Below are positions 1-12,100 of a DNA stretch of 64,000 bases, in pieces (the first letter of the stretch is position 1; each line of letters starts with the position of its first letter). The notes under the pieces were generated by a model, which ran no database searches, was not told where the DNA came from, and was given only the letters and a program-made list of their open reading frames with translations. The stretch lies in NCBI GenBank assembly GCA_003344405.1, contig NOWV01000253.1:1-64000 (forward strand), written 5' to 3'. The translations under genes were made by a program, and so were the position numbers. The DNA comes from Trichoplax sp. H2 (lineage: Eukaryota; Placozoa; Uniplacotomia; Trichoplacea).

Positions 1-349
1 GAGAGGAACCGCAGATTCAGACAATTGGTATTTGCACTTGGTTGAAAAGCCAATGGTGCGAGGCTACCATCTGTCGGATTATGACTGAACGCCTCTAAGT
101 CAGAATCCGTGCTAGGTACGACGATTTTTACTTCTAGCGACTGAAGATGAATAAGGATAGAGCTTCGGCTCCTGCGTCCCATTGTGCGGAAGAGGAGATA
201 AACCTCGGATGCCAACAATTTTAAATTTTGACGTTGCTAGAAATAAATCCTTTGCAGACGACTTAAATATAGAACGGGGTATTGTAAGTGGTAGAGTAGT
301 CTTGTTACTACGATCCACTGAGATTAAGCCCTTGTTCTCGCGATTTGTT
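1..349 (+). rRNA. 28S rRNA, 3' end (partial)
   Basis: This is the 3'-terminal domain of large-subunit rRNA. The window opens inside the conserved stretch before the last helices: the GAGAGGAACCGCAG segment at 1-14 and the ATTATGACTGAACGCC segment near 78. The end is marked by the conserved GATCCACTGAGATTAAGCCC at about 311-330 and CTTGTTCTCGCGATTTGT just after it. The mature 3' end is placed at about 347-349, followed by a T-rich run. The 5' part lies outside the window. Short open frames here are chance. Transcription runs rightward into the spacer, and no following 18S gene is seen, so this is the last unit of the array on this side or an assembly junction. Confidence 0.97.
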
Positions 350-365
350 TCTTTTTGCAAGTGTA

Positions 366-1990
366 GAATGTTCCACATAGACTATAAACTTTGACATTTT
401 CATATCGTTTCAAAGTAGCGATGTTCCACATAGTTTATAGTTAGTCTGTTCCATATGGTTTGTTAGTAACAATGTTCCACATAGTTTATAGTTAAGCTGT
501 TGCATATCGTTTGTTAGTAGCGATGTTCCACATAGTTTATAGTTAGGCTGTTCCATATAGTTTATAGTTAGGCTGTTCCATATCGTTTGTTAGTAACGAT
601 GTTCCACATAGTTTATGGTTAAGCTGTTTCATATCGTTTGTTAGTGACGATGTTCCACATAGTTTATAGTTAATCTAAGTAACGATGTTCCACATAGTTT
701 ATAGTTAGGCTGTTCCATATCGTTTTTTTAGTAACGATGTTCCACATAGTTTATAGTTAGGCTGTTTCAAAGTAGCGATGTTCCACATAGTTTATAGTTA
801 GTCTGTTTCAAAGTAGCGATGTTCCACATAGTTTATAGTTAGTCTGTTTCATATCGTTTGTTAGTAACGATGTTCCACATAGTTTATAGTTAATCTATTT
901 TATATCGTTTCTTAGTAACGATGTTCCACATAGTTTATAGTTAACCTATTCCATATCGTTTCAAAGTAGCGATGTTCCACATAGTTTATAGTTAGTCTGT
1001 TTCAAAGTAGCGATGTTCCACATAGTTTATAGTTAGTCTGTTTCAAAGTAGCGATGTTCCACATAGTTTATAGTTAGTCTGTTTCAAAGTAGCGATGTTC
1101 CACATAGTTTATAGTTAGTCTGTTTCAAAGTAGCGATGTTCCACATAGTTTATAGTTAGTCTGTTTCAAAGTAGCGATGTTCCACATAGTTTATAGTTAG
1201 TCTGTTTCAAAGTAGCGATGTTCCACATAGTTTATAGTTAGTCTGTTCCATATCGTTTGTTAGTAACGATGTTCCACATAGTTTATAGTTAAGCTGTTCC
1301 ATATCGTTTGTTAGTAGCGATGTTCCACATAGTTTATAGTTAAGCTGTTTCATATCGTTTGTTAGTAACGATGTTCCACAAAGTTTATAGTTAAGCTGTT
1401 TCATATCGTTTGTTAGTAACGATGTTCCACATAGTTTATAGTTAGGCTGTTCCATATCGTTTGTTAGTAACGATGTTCCACATAGTTTATAGTTAGGCTG
1501 TTCCATATCGTTTTTTTAGTAACGATGTTCCACATAGTTTATAGTTAGGCTGTTCCATATCGTTTGTTAGTAACGATGTTCCACATAGTTTATAGTTAAT
1601 CTATTTTATATCGTTTCTTAGTAACGATGTTCCACATAGTTTATAGTTAACCTATTCCATATGGTTTGTTAGTAATGATGTTCCACATAGTTTATAGTTT
1701 GGATATTCCATACAGTATTTATGTTCCACATAGTTTATAGGTTTTATATTTCATATAGTTTACAGTATTTATATTCCACATAGCTCATAGTTACAATGTT
1801 CCACATAGTTTCTCGTAGCTATGTTCCACTTACTGTAGGTTATCGTTTTATGTTCTAATTAGTTGTTGGTTTTATATTACGCATCGTTTGATTTACAGTA
1901 TAGTTTCAATGTTCCACATAGCTTATAGTCTAAATATTCCCCATAGTTTAGGGTTTATATTTCGCACTCTTTAGTTTACAGTATAGTTTT
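366..1990 (+). repeat. rDNA spacer repeat array 1 (41/51-bp nested units)
   Basis: This is a tandem array of short units built on GATGTTCCACATAGTTTATA. Two unit lengths alternate. A 41-bp form occurs in uninterrupted register at 971, 1012, 1053, 1094, 1135, 1176 and 1217. A 51-bp form carries an extra half-unit related to GTTCCATATCGTTTGTTAG. The 51-bp unit is itself two diverged halves of about 25 bp. Copies decay from about 1720 to 1990 (TTCCACATAGCTCATAG and similar). It sits directly downstream of 28S rRNA, so it is intergenic spacer. Spacer repeats in other animals often act as Pol I enhancers or terminators; that role is inferred here. Confidence 0.95.
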
Positions 1991-1994
1991 AATG

Positions 1995-2368
1995 TCTGTA
2001 ATACTACTTCCCTATATTAACTACAATCAACTCACAAGAATGAGTAAGACTCCGTTTATATAAAAAGTTTTATTACGATGTTAAAATACAGGCATTAGAA
2101 ACTACAGATATAATATCAAAAGAATATCTACTATGACTTCTCCAAGCTAACCTATGAATGAATCTATATAGCTCTACAATTATATTAGCTTCTTTATATG
2201 TCTATCTTTGATGTAAATATTTACATCAAAACTATATCACAATTTTCCCTATACAAAATAGTATATCGTAACGGCTACAGTATAGAAGCCCTTTAACATG
2301 ATCTGCTTCTTGTTTATATCGCCTCGAACCTTGTACCTCAGCTCCTCGACCAATAGTCAATCTTCTAG
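1995..2368. repeat. Spacer block, copy 1
   Basis: This is a non-tandem stretch starting CTGTAATACTAC and ending CAATCTTCTAG. It recurs at 3909-4222 at high identity, minus about 60 bp. Together with the preceding repeat array it makes a super-repeat of about 1.9 kb. The right half (about 2290-2400) is richer in G+C than its surroundings. It holds a minus-strand open frame (about 2232-2410) whose reading is largely kept in copy 2. Whether it is a spacer promoter, a remnant of coding sequence or plain spacer cannot be told by eye. Confidence 0.85.
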
Positions 2369-2404
2369 GGCTTCCACCTGCACTTTTCGCCAAGAGGTCC
2401 ATTA

Positions 2405-3908
2405 ACGACGTTAGTAACGATGTTCCACATAGTTTATAGATAGGCAATTCCATATCGTTTCTTAGTAGCAATGTTCATAACGTTTCTAAGTAACAATGTT
2501 CCACTTAGTTTATAGTTAATGTTCCACATAGTTTATAGTTAATCTATTCCATATCGTTTGTTAGTAACGATGTTCCACATAGTTTATAGTTAACCTATTC
2601 CATATGGTTTCATAGTAGCGATGTTCCACATAGTTTATAGTTTAGATATTCCATATGGTTTGTTAGTAACGATGTTCCACATAGTTTATAGTTAACCTAT
2701 TCCATATCGTTTGTTAGTAACGATGTTCCACATAGTTTATAGTTAACCCGTACTATATCGTTTGTTAGTAAGGATGTTCCACATAGCTTATAGTTAACCT
2801 ATTCCATATCGTTTGTTAGTAACGATGTTCCACATAGTTTATAGTTAACCTGTTCTATATCGTTTGTTAGTAAGGATGTTCCACATAGCTTATAGTTAAC
2901 CTATTCCATATCGTTTGTTAGTAACGATGTTCCACATAGTTTATAGTTAACCCGTTCTATATCGTTTGTTAGTAAGGATGTTCCACATAGCTTATAGTTA
3001 ACCTATTCCATATCGTTTTTTAGTAACGATGTTCCACATAGTTTATAGTTAACCCGTTCCATATCGTTTGTTAGTAAGGATGTTCCACATAGTTTATAGT
3101 TAACCTATTCCATATCGTTTCTTAGAAATGATGTTCCACATAGTTTATACTTTAGATATTCCATATCGTTTGTTAGTAGCGATGTTCCACATAGTTTATA
3201 GTCAGGCTATTCCATGTCGTTTGTTAGTAACAATGTTCCACATAGTTTATAGTTCGAATAATCCATATCGTTTGTTAGTAACGATGTTCCACATAGTTTA
3301 TAGTTTGGATACTCTATATCGTTTGTTAGTAGCGATGTTCCACATAATTTATAGTTTGGATATTCCAAATCGTTTCTTCGTTACGATGTTCCACATAATT
3401 TATAGTTTGGATATTCCATATCGTTTTTTAGTAACGATGTTCCACATAGTTTATAGTTTTTACATTCCATGTACTTATTTACCGGATTATCACTATATTA
3501 TTACAACTATATCACGTATCCTTTCATATTGTTATAGATTGCAACCGCTAATTACGGTGATTTACAAGACTATACTTATTTTACAGTATTTATGTTCCAC
3601 ATAGTTTATCGTAACGATGTTCCACTTACTGTAGCTTATCGTTTTTTATGTTCTAATTAGTTGGTTTTACATTACGCATTGTTTAGTTTACAGAATAGTT
3701 TTAATGTTCCACATAGCTTATAGTCTTCATGTTCCCCATAGTTTAGGGTTTATATTTCGCTCTCTTTAGTTTACAGTATAGTTTTAATGTCACACATAGT
3801 TTATCGTGTTTATTGTCTACACAGGTTATCGTTTTTATGTATCACATACTGTAGTTGATGGTTTTATATTCCGTATGCATTAGTTTACGGTGTAGTTTCA
3901 ATTTTCCA
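2405..3908 (+). repeat. rDNA spacer repeat array 2
   Basis: This is a second run of the same TGTTCCACATAGTTTATAG family, in a distinct subtype. Most units read ...GTTAACC(T/C)(A/G)TTCCATATCGTTTGTTAGTAA.... There is an internal alternation of AACGATG and AAGGATG units between about 2750 and 3120, so two neighbouring units have been amplified together. From about 3480 the array breaks up; degenerate copies with a TTTACAGTATAGTTTTAATG spacer run to about 3908. The longer open frame across 3128-3604 is a by-product of the 51-bp (17-codon) periodicity and is not annotated as a gene. Confidence 0.93.
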
Positions 3909-4222
3909 CTGTAATACTACTTTCCTATATTAACTACAATCGACTCAAAGAATGAGTAAGACTCCGCTTATATAAATATCAAAAGAATATCCACTACGAC
4001 TTCTCCGAGCTAACTTATGAATCTAGCTCTATAATTATATTAGCCTCCTTATATATCTATCTTTGATGTAAATATTTACATCAAAACACTATCACAATTT
4101 TCCTATACAAAATAGTATATCGTAACGGCTGCAGTATAGGAGTCCTTTAACATGATCTGCGTCTTGTTTATATCGCCTCGAACCTTGTTCCTCAGCTCCT
4201 CGACCAATAGTCAATCTTCTAG
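3909..4222. repeat. Spacer block, copy 2
   Basis: This is the second copy of the block at 1995-2368, lacking an internal segment of about 60 bp present in copy 1. It ends at the same CAATCTTCTAG. After it no further spacer repeats occur apart from one stray unit at about 5647 (TGTTCCACATAGTTTGTCG), so it marks the practical end of the rDNA spacer. Confidence 0.85.
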
Positions 4223-6159
4223 AAACAATTTAATATTACACCGTTACAGTTACATGAAATTTATTAATTGGGACTTATATCCGTTCCAAAAATAAGAACA
4301 AGAGTTAATCATTTCATTACACTATGTTAATATTGAAGCGTTACACTGTATATCGTTATATTCAACATGGTTTAAATTAAATTAATTATTGACCATACAG
4401 CAGTTTCACATAATTTTCGAATATTTGTACCATTTTCTGTATGATATTTATTCTTCATGGAGAGCATACTACAATAACTGTTGCTGGGTTGCGGATACTA
4501 GCAAAAGATCAGGTAGAGCTTGGTAATGACATATCAATTTCTATTTTATTTACTGCATCCGGTAAAACATAACCAACATTGCCTTGAGAAGGATTTCTTT
4601 CTCTTTCATGGATCCTGGTTTGACAATAAAATATTAAAAAATCGCTAGCTCGAGTATAGAGTATTATGCTGTAAATTTTAATACACTATAGGCTCTAGCT
4701 CTTACATGTATGGTTTCTTTAAACTTGTAAGAGGTAAAGATTGCAAATATTGTAAAGTACATTACCGTCAGGGTATTCACAAGCTGACTGATTTAAAATG
4801 TAACAATCACTAAAATCTTCTTGGATCAGACAACTCTCGTCCCTATCTAGTACAAGATCAACTTTTATTGCTATACTGACATTCAGTAGACTAGTGCAAT
4901 CTTTTAGTGTCTATGATGATATAAAGAAGCAGCGAGAATATTCTTTAATTTGTGTTTATGACCTACGCACAACATTTGACATGTTTAAGAAGGAAGCAGA
5001 TTGCGAGAATAGAGATTTAATCTCAGGGGATGATAGTTAAATACACCTTCAAAATTAAAGTCATTTACAAGGATTTATTTCTAGCTAAATTAACCAGTAG
5101 CTACTTGGAATGCCAAAATATGTTGTACTATGTGAAATACCTTGATAAGCTATTTAGAGAGCAACATATGTTATATGAAAATACAAGACTCATAGCGTAC
5201 GAAGTACAGTCATGGACCACTAGAAGAAAACCTGGAGGTGAAGCGCTCTTGGACAGGCGGATATTTCAATCATATATCGTCAAAAAATCTTCCAAAACAC
5301 TTCCATTCGTCATTACTTCAGTATGCAGAGATGCTCGATTCTGTATTTACAGTTAACTTATTTTTTCTACATTAATATCATTGAATCTTTATCTTTTACA
5401 GAGATCTGCTTGAAAGTAGTTGTTTGAAGATCATAAAATGCTTTTAATATTAATAGTAGTGAATAAGAAAATAGGCACAGAAGATCCATAGCAAGTAAGT
5501 ATTTTTCGACATTTTGGCCTCTTATTATAAAGAAAAGTCCGTCCATTTGAATAGCGATTCACGTCCTAGGTTTCTTCCAGTGCTCGATGGTACAGTACAC
5601 TAATATGTTCCTCATAGTACTGTATATGGTCATTGGGTTGGTATGTTCCACATAGTTTGTCGTTCTACTACAGTACTGTATTTTACATTATTATTGGTAT
5701 AAAATTCTATCAATGATAGTTTGTGCTAATGATACCTAGCATCTTTACCATACTCCAGTGGCTTATTTTCAAAGTATTAGATTTACTGTAGTTTTGCCAA
5801 ATAAATTTTTACATACTACATTGCAAATAGATGTATTGTATATCCTGTTACAAGCTTACTAAATCTATTGCAATGTATCCATGTGCTGCTCTAAATGTAA
5901 TACTGGATATCGAAAGCTCGTTGTGATATTAGCAGTCCCGGTATGACTGTATCTTCCAGTGTACCTTACTGTAACGTTCAGTATGGCCCGTGCTCAAGAA
6001 GCTTTGCCTAGTGTAGTACTGTACACGCTGGCATGACTACATACATAAACGTGTAAAACAGACGTCTTAAAAAGTCTTAACGCTGCACTATAAACGCTAT
6101 TCAAGCTTACGACATCTGTTTTACACAGTTGCTTACAGTATAGTGAAGACCACAAACTA
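4223..6159. other. Boundary region between rDNA spacer and TARBP1, no gene supported
   Basis: AT-rich sequence. It contains one isolated spacer-type repeat near 5647, and a cluster of TACAGTA/GTACTGTA words between 5590 and 6030. Two adjacent plus-strand open frames lie at about 4806-5037 and 5030-5356. Neither has a recognised domain or a convincing start, so neither is called a gene. The TARBP1 promoter and any short first exon must lie here. Confidence 0.6.
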
Positions 6160-9100
6160 GTGTCAGTGAAACATCATGACCTCTTATTAAGCGACCCAGA
6201 CGCCAGACAAGCATTACTCATCGCCATTATGAGTTCTTATAGTAGAAACTTTAATAGCGTCCTGGTCAAATACTTAACAAATCATGGATTGAACTTAAAT
6301 AACGTGATTGTAGACCTTATAGGTCATCATCATCAGTTATTGCTATCAGTTGATTTGATCGATAGCAGTAACAGTTGCTGCAATCAATGGATGGAGCTGA
6401 TAGAAGTTTTGCAAGCTATCATACCTGTAGTTGAAGACCAACAGCTACTTGAAGATATAGTCAAGGATATTTGTCTGGTATTACTTCGTAAGCTACAACG
6501 GAAACAAAATACTCAAGATCGTAACAATATCGGAATAAGACTACATCATAACACTGCTGCATTGTTAATCGGATGTTGCTGGCATCCGAAAAGCAACAAA
6601 TCTCTGTCTAATAAATTATTGCAACATCTCGTAGAATCTCTTCGTAATTACATCAGTGAAATACTGGGTAAAAATATAGATGAAAAATGGAAAGGTGTTG
6701 AAGTTATGACCGCTATTGAGCTAATTAACTTCATATTAAATTGGAAAGGAGATGAAGAAAGCGCCATTAGACAAACGGTTGAGGATTGGAATGACAAAAT
6801 TGTAGCTTGTATAATTGAAAGTTTACAATGCGCTGATAATGATATATCGGAGAAATCAGTATTTGAAATATTACCAAAACTGTGTAAGTTAGAGCCAGAG
6901 AATTCCACGACATTAGACAAAATCTGGATAAAAATTAAACAGCTTCATCAATCTGAAATGAACAGCCAAAACGAGATGAAAGAAAGCACAGCTCTACTGT
7001 TAATTTGTTCCTTAGCTGATTATTACCTGACCAGCAAGCTAGAAACTACTAAGCTCTCCGGTGATGAATTCTGGCAAATATTACAGATAGGGCTTGTCCA
7101 CCTTAACTCATTGACCAGGAAACGAGCTATTTATCTATTGAGATATGCTCTTGATACCATACAGCAAGAAAACATAAGTATCAACCTCAATAAAAGTGGT
7201 ATGTATTACACGTTATTTATACAGCCTTATACAGCATACTGTGATTTAAAGCCACTGAAATGTAGCTATCAAAAAAATATTTCTTCTATAAAATCTGATG
7301 GATATAATCTTGCGATTACTAAATGCGTTGCCATTGAGGTCATACTGTATTTACAAGCACGGCGTGTAAAGTTCAGATTCTAGGCAGATTAATATTGGTC
7401 AACTATGACTTAAGTATAGTAGATAAAATACTTTTACTCCATCAGTGTAAAAATTTCTTTTGTCGCTGTTATTTGATCAGTCATAAAGGCATAGGAGATT
7501 ATCACTTACGTTGTGTGTGACCTGTTACCGCAAAGAGTGAGATAAAATTACATCATACTAACAAATATATTAAGCTGCTTCTTTATATATTTTGCGCATA
7601 ATACCTTAAAGATAGGGTTAGGGTAATCATTTAACTGTTTGCAGTATTACTTTTAGATGATCTTGTGAGATTGTGCTGTAAGTCAATTAATTAAAAAATA
7701 AGATCGCAGAGTTGTAAAAGATGATTCATCTCTGAAAATAAATTGTTATTAGTCCAGCAATCGAGGTGCACTGCAGCATGAATTCAATGAAGTCTTATAC
7801 AATCACTATTGCGGAATTAAATTGTTTTAAAATTTCTTTACATCAATAATCTAGGCTGTCTATTTAAATGGGATTCTAATCAAAAGGAACAAACCGCGTC
7901 AATTTGGGAAAGTTATCATTTAATTATGCAGACACTAGAGGAAACACAGGTGAAAATCTTATCGAATTTACACATTAAATTTCATTAAAAATAACTGCAT
8001 CGCATCATGATAGAAGATGACACTTAGTAAAATATGACTAACATTTTGTCCATCTTTAAGATTCATATTATAAAGCCAGTTCTTTTCCGTATCGAGGACA
8101 TTATAGCAGCAACAACTAAAGACGGCGAAGGTATCATGTGCAATGTCTTTGGAAGCAGTTTTCATAAACGTTAAAATTAAACAGAAGCAGATTATTGAAA
8201 GTTGGGTTTAGTAACCGAATTAACATTATATAAGTAATCATCTTTGCCAGCTAATCAACGATGATTTGATTACCACGACATCTTTCTATCAACTTTGAGC
8301 AAAATTAATTGCTGAAATGATCATATTTAAAAAATAGGTCGTGGGCTGGTAGATATATCCTGGCTAACTATAATTTATAAGAGAATATTTTTTCACGAAA
8401 ATAAGTTTCTTATTAAATGGGCAATACTATCCTACTTAACGAGTACAACTCATGATAATGATGGAAAGGAAGTAATTCATATGGCTAAATATTTCACACC
8501 AAAAGTATAAGCATAAAATTCTTAACTGTTACACATATTATGAACTATGGCTACCGTTTGACATTGTATGCATAAAATGATGTACCATTTGTTTGCTTAT
8601 CAATTTAGTTTTTCTTCACTGATGTCTTCAGAGCCCTAAATAACTCCGCTTGCTATTCAAGGTTTGTTTTCATAAGATAATAATTGCCCTAGCTTTGCGA
8701 ACTTAACATATTGAAAATTTAAATTTGTAACAAATTCGTATTTTTCATTTCCTAAAGTATTGCTATTGTCTTTAATTTGGTAGCTTTTATTAAATTAATG
8801 TGCCCGATTTATAACTGTCATTCTCGTAGAGATACTGAATTTTCACGAGATCAGCCGTCATCCATTGCTACAGCTCTTACTACCTTTCTGACATCTCATT
8901 TTAATCTAGTGAGAGAAGCTAGTACTAAAGGTAAACCTGTCTATAGATTTGCTGATAGCTATCAGAAGCTTAAGTCTGCTATGAGCTAAATTTACTACTA
9001 TTATTTCTTTTGCTTACTCAATGCCACTCAGTTCAATTTTTAAATCAATTATTGGAAGCCTTAGTCAAAGAACGCTTTGGACCTTATCCACTACTATATT

Positions 9101-12100
9101 TTTCATATGCATTATCAAAATTACAACCTTATCCAGCTTGGGAGAACAAAGCTTTGTTGAAAATTAAGTAATTACATGATAAAGCTATTAAGGACGAGAT
9201 ATGTTTATTCGCACTGATTATGATTAATCCAATAGATGTAGTAATGCTGACTTGGTTATTATTTCTAGTATGGTGCTATTTGATTGCATAGGAACCCATC
9301 CTACTCTAATAAAAGCAACTGTTCAATGCTTCATGCTTGAAGCTATGATGAAAATGATCAATCTGGTATGTTAAAGGCAATTTATCATACATTACTGATA
9401 TTTACTGCGTAAAGTGCAAGTATAGTACATGTAATGCATACGTTAATCAAATGATCTTGCATCAACTAGTGAAAAATCATTCATCATTAACTTTTTGATT
9501 TCAGAATTTTTATTCTTACCTCTCAGTTCATGCTCTTATAACAATTGATTGTATTGCACTATTCAAACTAGCCTATTTTTAATATTTGTTTACTAATTTT
9601 ATTTTATAATCAATGTGTTTATCTCTATTTCAAATTCCTTATTTGTTTGCAGCAAAATACATCGTTACTAGATATAGCTAATTGCCTTGTGGTGTTTCGT
9701 AAAGAGGAATGCTTTGTTAGAGGAAGATCTTTATGGCTTAAAGTAATTTCGAGATTAGCAAGTTACAATTCAGCATTGATAACAGATATTTAGTTCACTG
9801 TACAATAACTTATTATAAGTAAGCTAACTTTCATTTTTATAAGGTTTGCAATTGGTTAAATGCAGCCTCACCCGATACTTCTTGCCTTCCGAATTGCGTA
9901 TTAAAAGTGCTCATAAACAAAAGTGTAATGGTGGAGTTTTTAAGAACTTCTGTCGCTGATGTTATGGATAATCAAAACCCGGATATAAGTCCGCCCTCTA
10001 ATAATCTTCGGATTATTAGTATACCTGCCTTAGCTAGACTCCTAGTTTTAATAGGTGACTGCTATACTTCAGAATCAGAGAGTCAATTAAAAGAAGAAAG
10101 GAAAGATAAACTACCCACGTTACCCTGGCAAATTATTCTGGAACCTGCGATTTCAATAATTAACAGTTTAAAAAATAGCACCTACATATCGCAGGAAAAA
10201 ACACAAAATGCTATGATGCTAATATTTGCTATTTTATTGGAACTAAATCGTAAGTAATTCCATGCATAGGTTTTAAACTATCATTAGCCTTGACTTGAAA
10301 TATGATTTTTTACGTTTACAGTCGACGATGCTATTATCCAACAGCCACCGTATTGCATTGTGAATAAACAACTTCAATTAGTTTTTGCCCCTTTAATATC
10401 TATTCTGCTACAGTATGCTCGTTTACAATTACCTAATTCTGATGCTCAGGTATGTACCCTCATATTGCTGATATAACACATAAATTTCCTTACAGTATTA
10501 AGTTTGCAAGAAATATACGAATATATATATTTATAGTACGTATACTGCTCAGATACTTGTATTATTGATAACTTTATTAATTAATAATGTAATCCCGCCG
10601 TACTTTCGTATGCTCAGAGATTTTCATTAGTATAAAGCATTAAATTCGAAACGCAAAGTGTAAAGATAGAAGACTACTAATACACTATTTTATTAGCTTT
10701 TATACTTTAGATATTTTATTTTGCAGATTGCTGCCAGATTTAAAAGTAGTCGACTTTGTCTTAATGTCCTGGAAGAGTTAATGAAGCTTTTGTGGAAAGA
10801 AGACATCGCTAATGATGTCTTAGCTGATAGTGCAAATGCTATATTCGCTCTGACAGCATCATGTTTTAAGTCGCTTTCAAACACAGAAGCTATTGAGGTA
10901 TTATGTTTTGAAAACTCTGTTGACATTATAATTACAGTAATTCTTTATTTCTACGTAATTTATTTACTATTGTAGCAACACCATTATTGTTCACTTATTT
11001 GTGCCTGTATTTTTTTAAGCAAGGGCCATTAGACAACATCAATTCAGTTATGACAGCTGCATGGACTAGTAAAATCTTAACAGCAGGCTCTACATTAGAT
11101 TTCGCAAAAACTCCCCATTATCTGCAAATTATTACCTACATTAAAGAATACATTCCGAAGGTAATCGTTATAAGTGATTATCGCAAGAATTATGTTGATG
11201 TACATTCCCAGGCAGAAAAATCATTCAAAGGCTTAGTAACGGCTGAATATATAAGATGTCAATGGCAGTGTATAGCATTCTTGATTAGCTTGGCCAATAA
11301 TAAATCCAATAGTGATAGCACATCAGCGTCGACGATGTCGCTTATAGAAATATGTTGTAAATCTCCAGTGGGACTACTAAATGATGCTATTGATTCCTTG
11401 GATGTTGCTCCTATTAACACTGCTGATTCTATATTACAGTGTATCCAGCTATTGTTGCCAATGGTATATGATGACACTTTCATTTTTTGAATTAGCTTTA
11501 TTATTATAGCATTTGCAATGAACAGAATTTTAACGCTTGATGGATATTTACTTCTCATAAATAATTTTTTTATGTACTAACGACAGGCTTTCAATGAAGA
11601 TGAATCAGTCTGTCTACATGCAATTGACTGTCTATGGCAGCATGTCAATTACTGCAAGCAAAGTCATGATAACTTTTGGCCTGTATTGGCCTCATTTATT
11701 GCAACGATATTACAATCATACTTTATCCAGTGTATTAATTTAGATTCTATTCACGTGATGATTACGAAATATATCACGAAATTATTAGAAATGAGCAAGT
11801 CTCAACAAGGTGTATCGAACTATTTAGTTAGCCAGTTTAATTTGGTATGGACGGAGTTATTGTTGCAGCCAAATCAATTAAGTTCGTTACATAAAAATGC
11901 AGAAAATTTTGTCAAAACGGTTTTATTGTGGGCTTGTACTCATGGAAATAGCTATAGGAAAGATATTATGTACGTTGATTAATGCTTTTAGTAAGTGATT
12001 TTAATCGTTATCTGTTAATATAACTAAGTAATACTAATCTGATAGGCATCTGCAAGACTCGATATCATTCATAAGGAGCTTAGGACAAACATTTCCCGTT

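Noticed and set aside
112-394. Open frames on both strands at the left edge
   Set aside because: They overlie conserved 28S rRNA sequence.
1207-1506. Minus-strand frame of repeated 17-residue units (MEQPNYKLCGTSLLTND)
   Set aside because: It is the translation of the 51-bp rDNA spacer unit (17 codons) and appears only where that unit stays in register; no gene.
2320-2340. tRNA B-box-like word on the minus strand (AAGGTTCGAGG), also one near 46447
   Set aside because: No matching T-stem, anticodon arm or acceptor stem can be formed around either site.
366-3480. CRISPR-like direct repeats
   Set aside because: Units are contiguous rDNA spacer repeats without unique spacers, next to eukaryotic 28S rRNA.
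3128-3604. 158-codon frame with MFHIVYSLDIPYRLLVT repeats
   Set aside because: Same cause: 51-bp spacer repeat read in another frame.
6648-6920. Antisense 90-codon frame
   Set aside because: Shadow of TARBP1 exon 1; the same applies to 11259-11558, 13117-13311 and 13794-14012 over other TARBP1 exons.
7613-7624. TAGGGTTAGGGT resembling telomere repeat
   Set aside because: Only about two units, located inside a TARBP1 intron; not a telomere.
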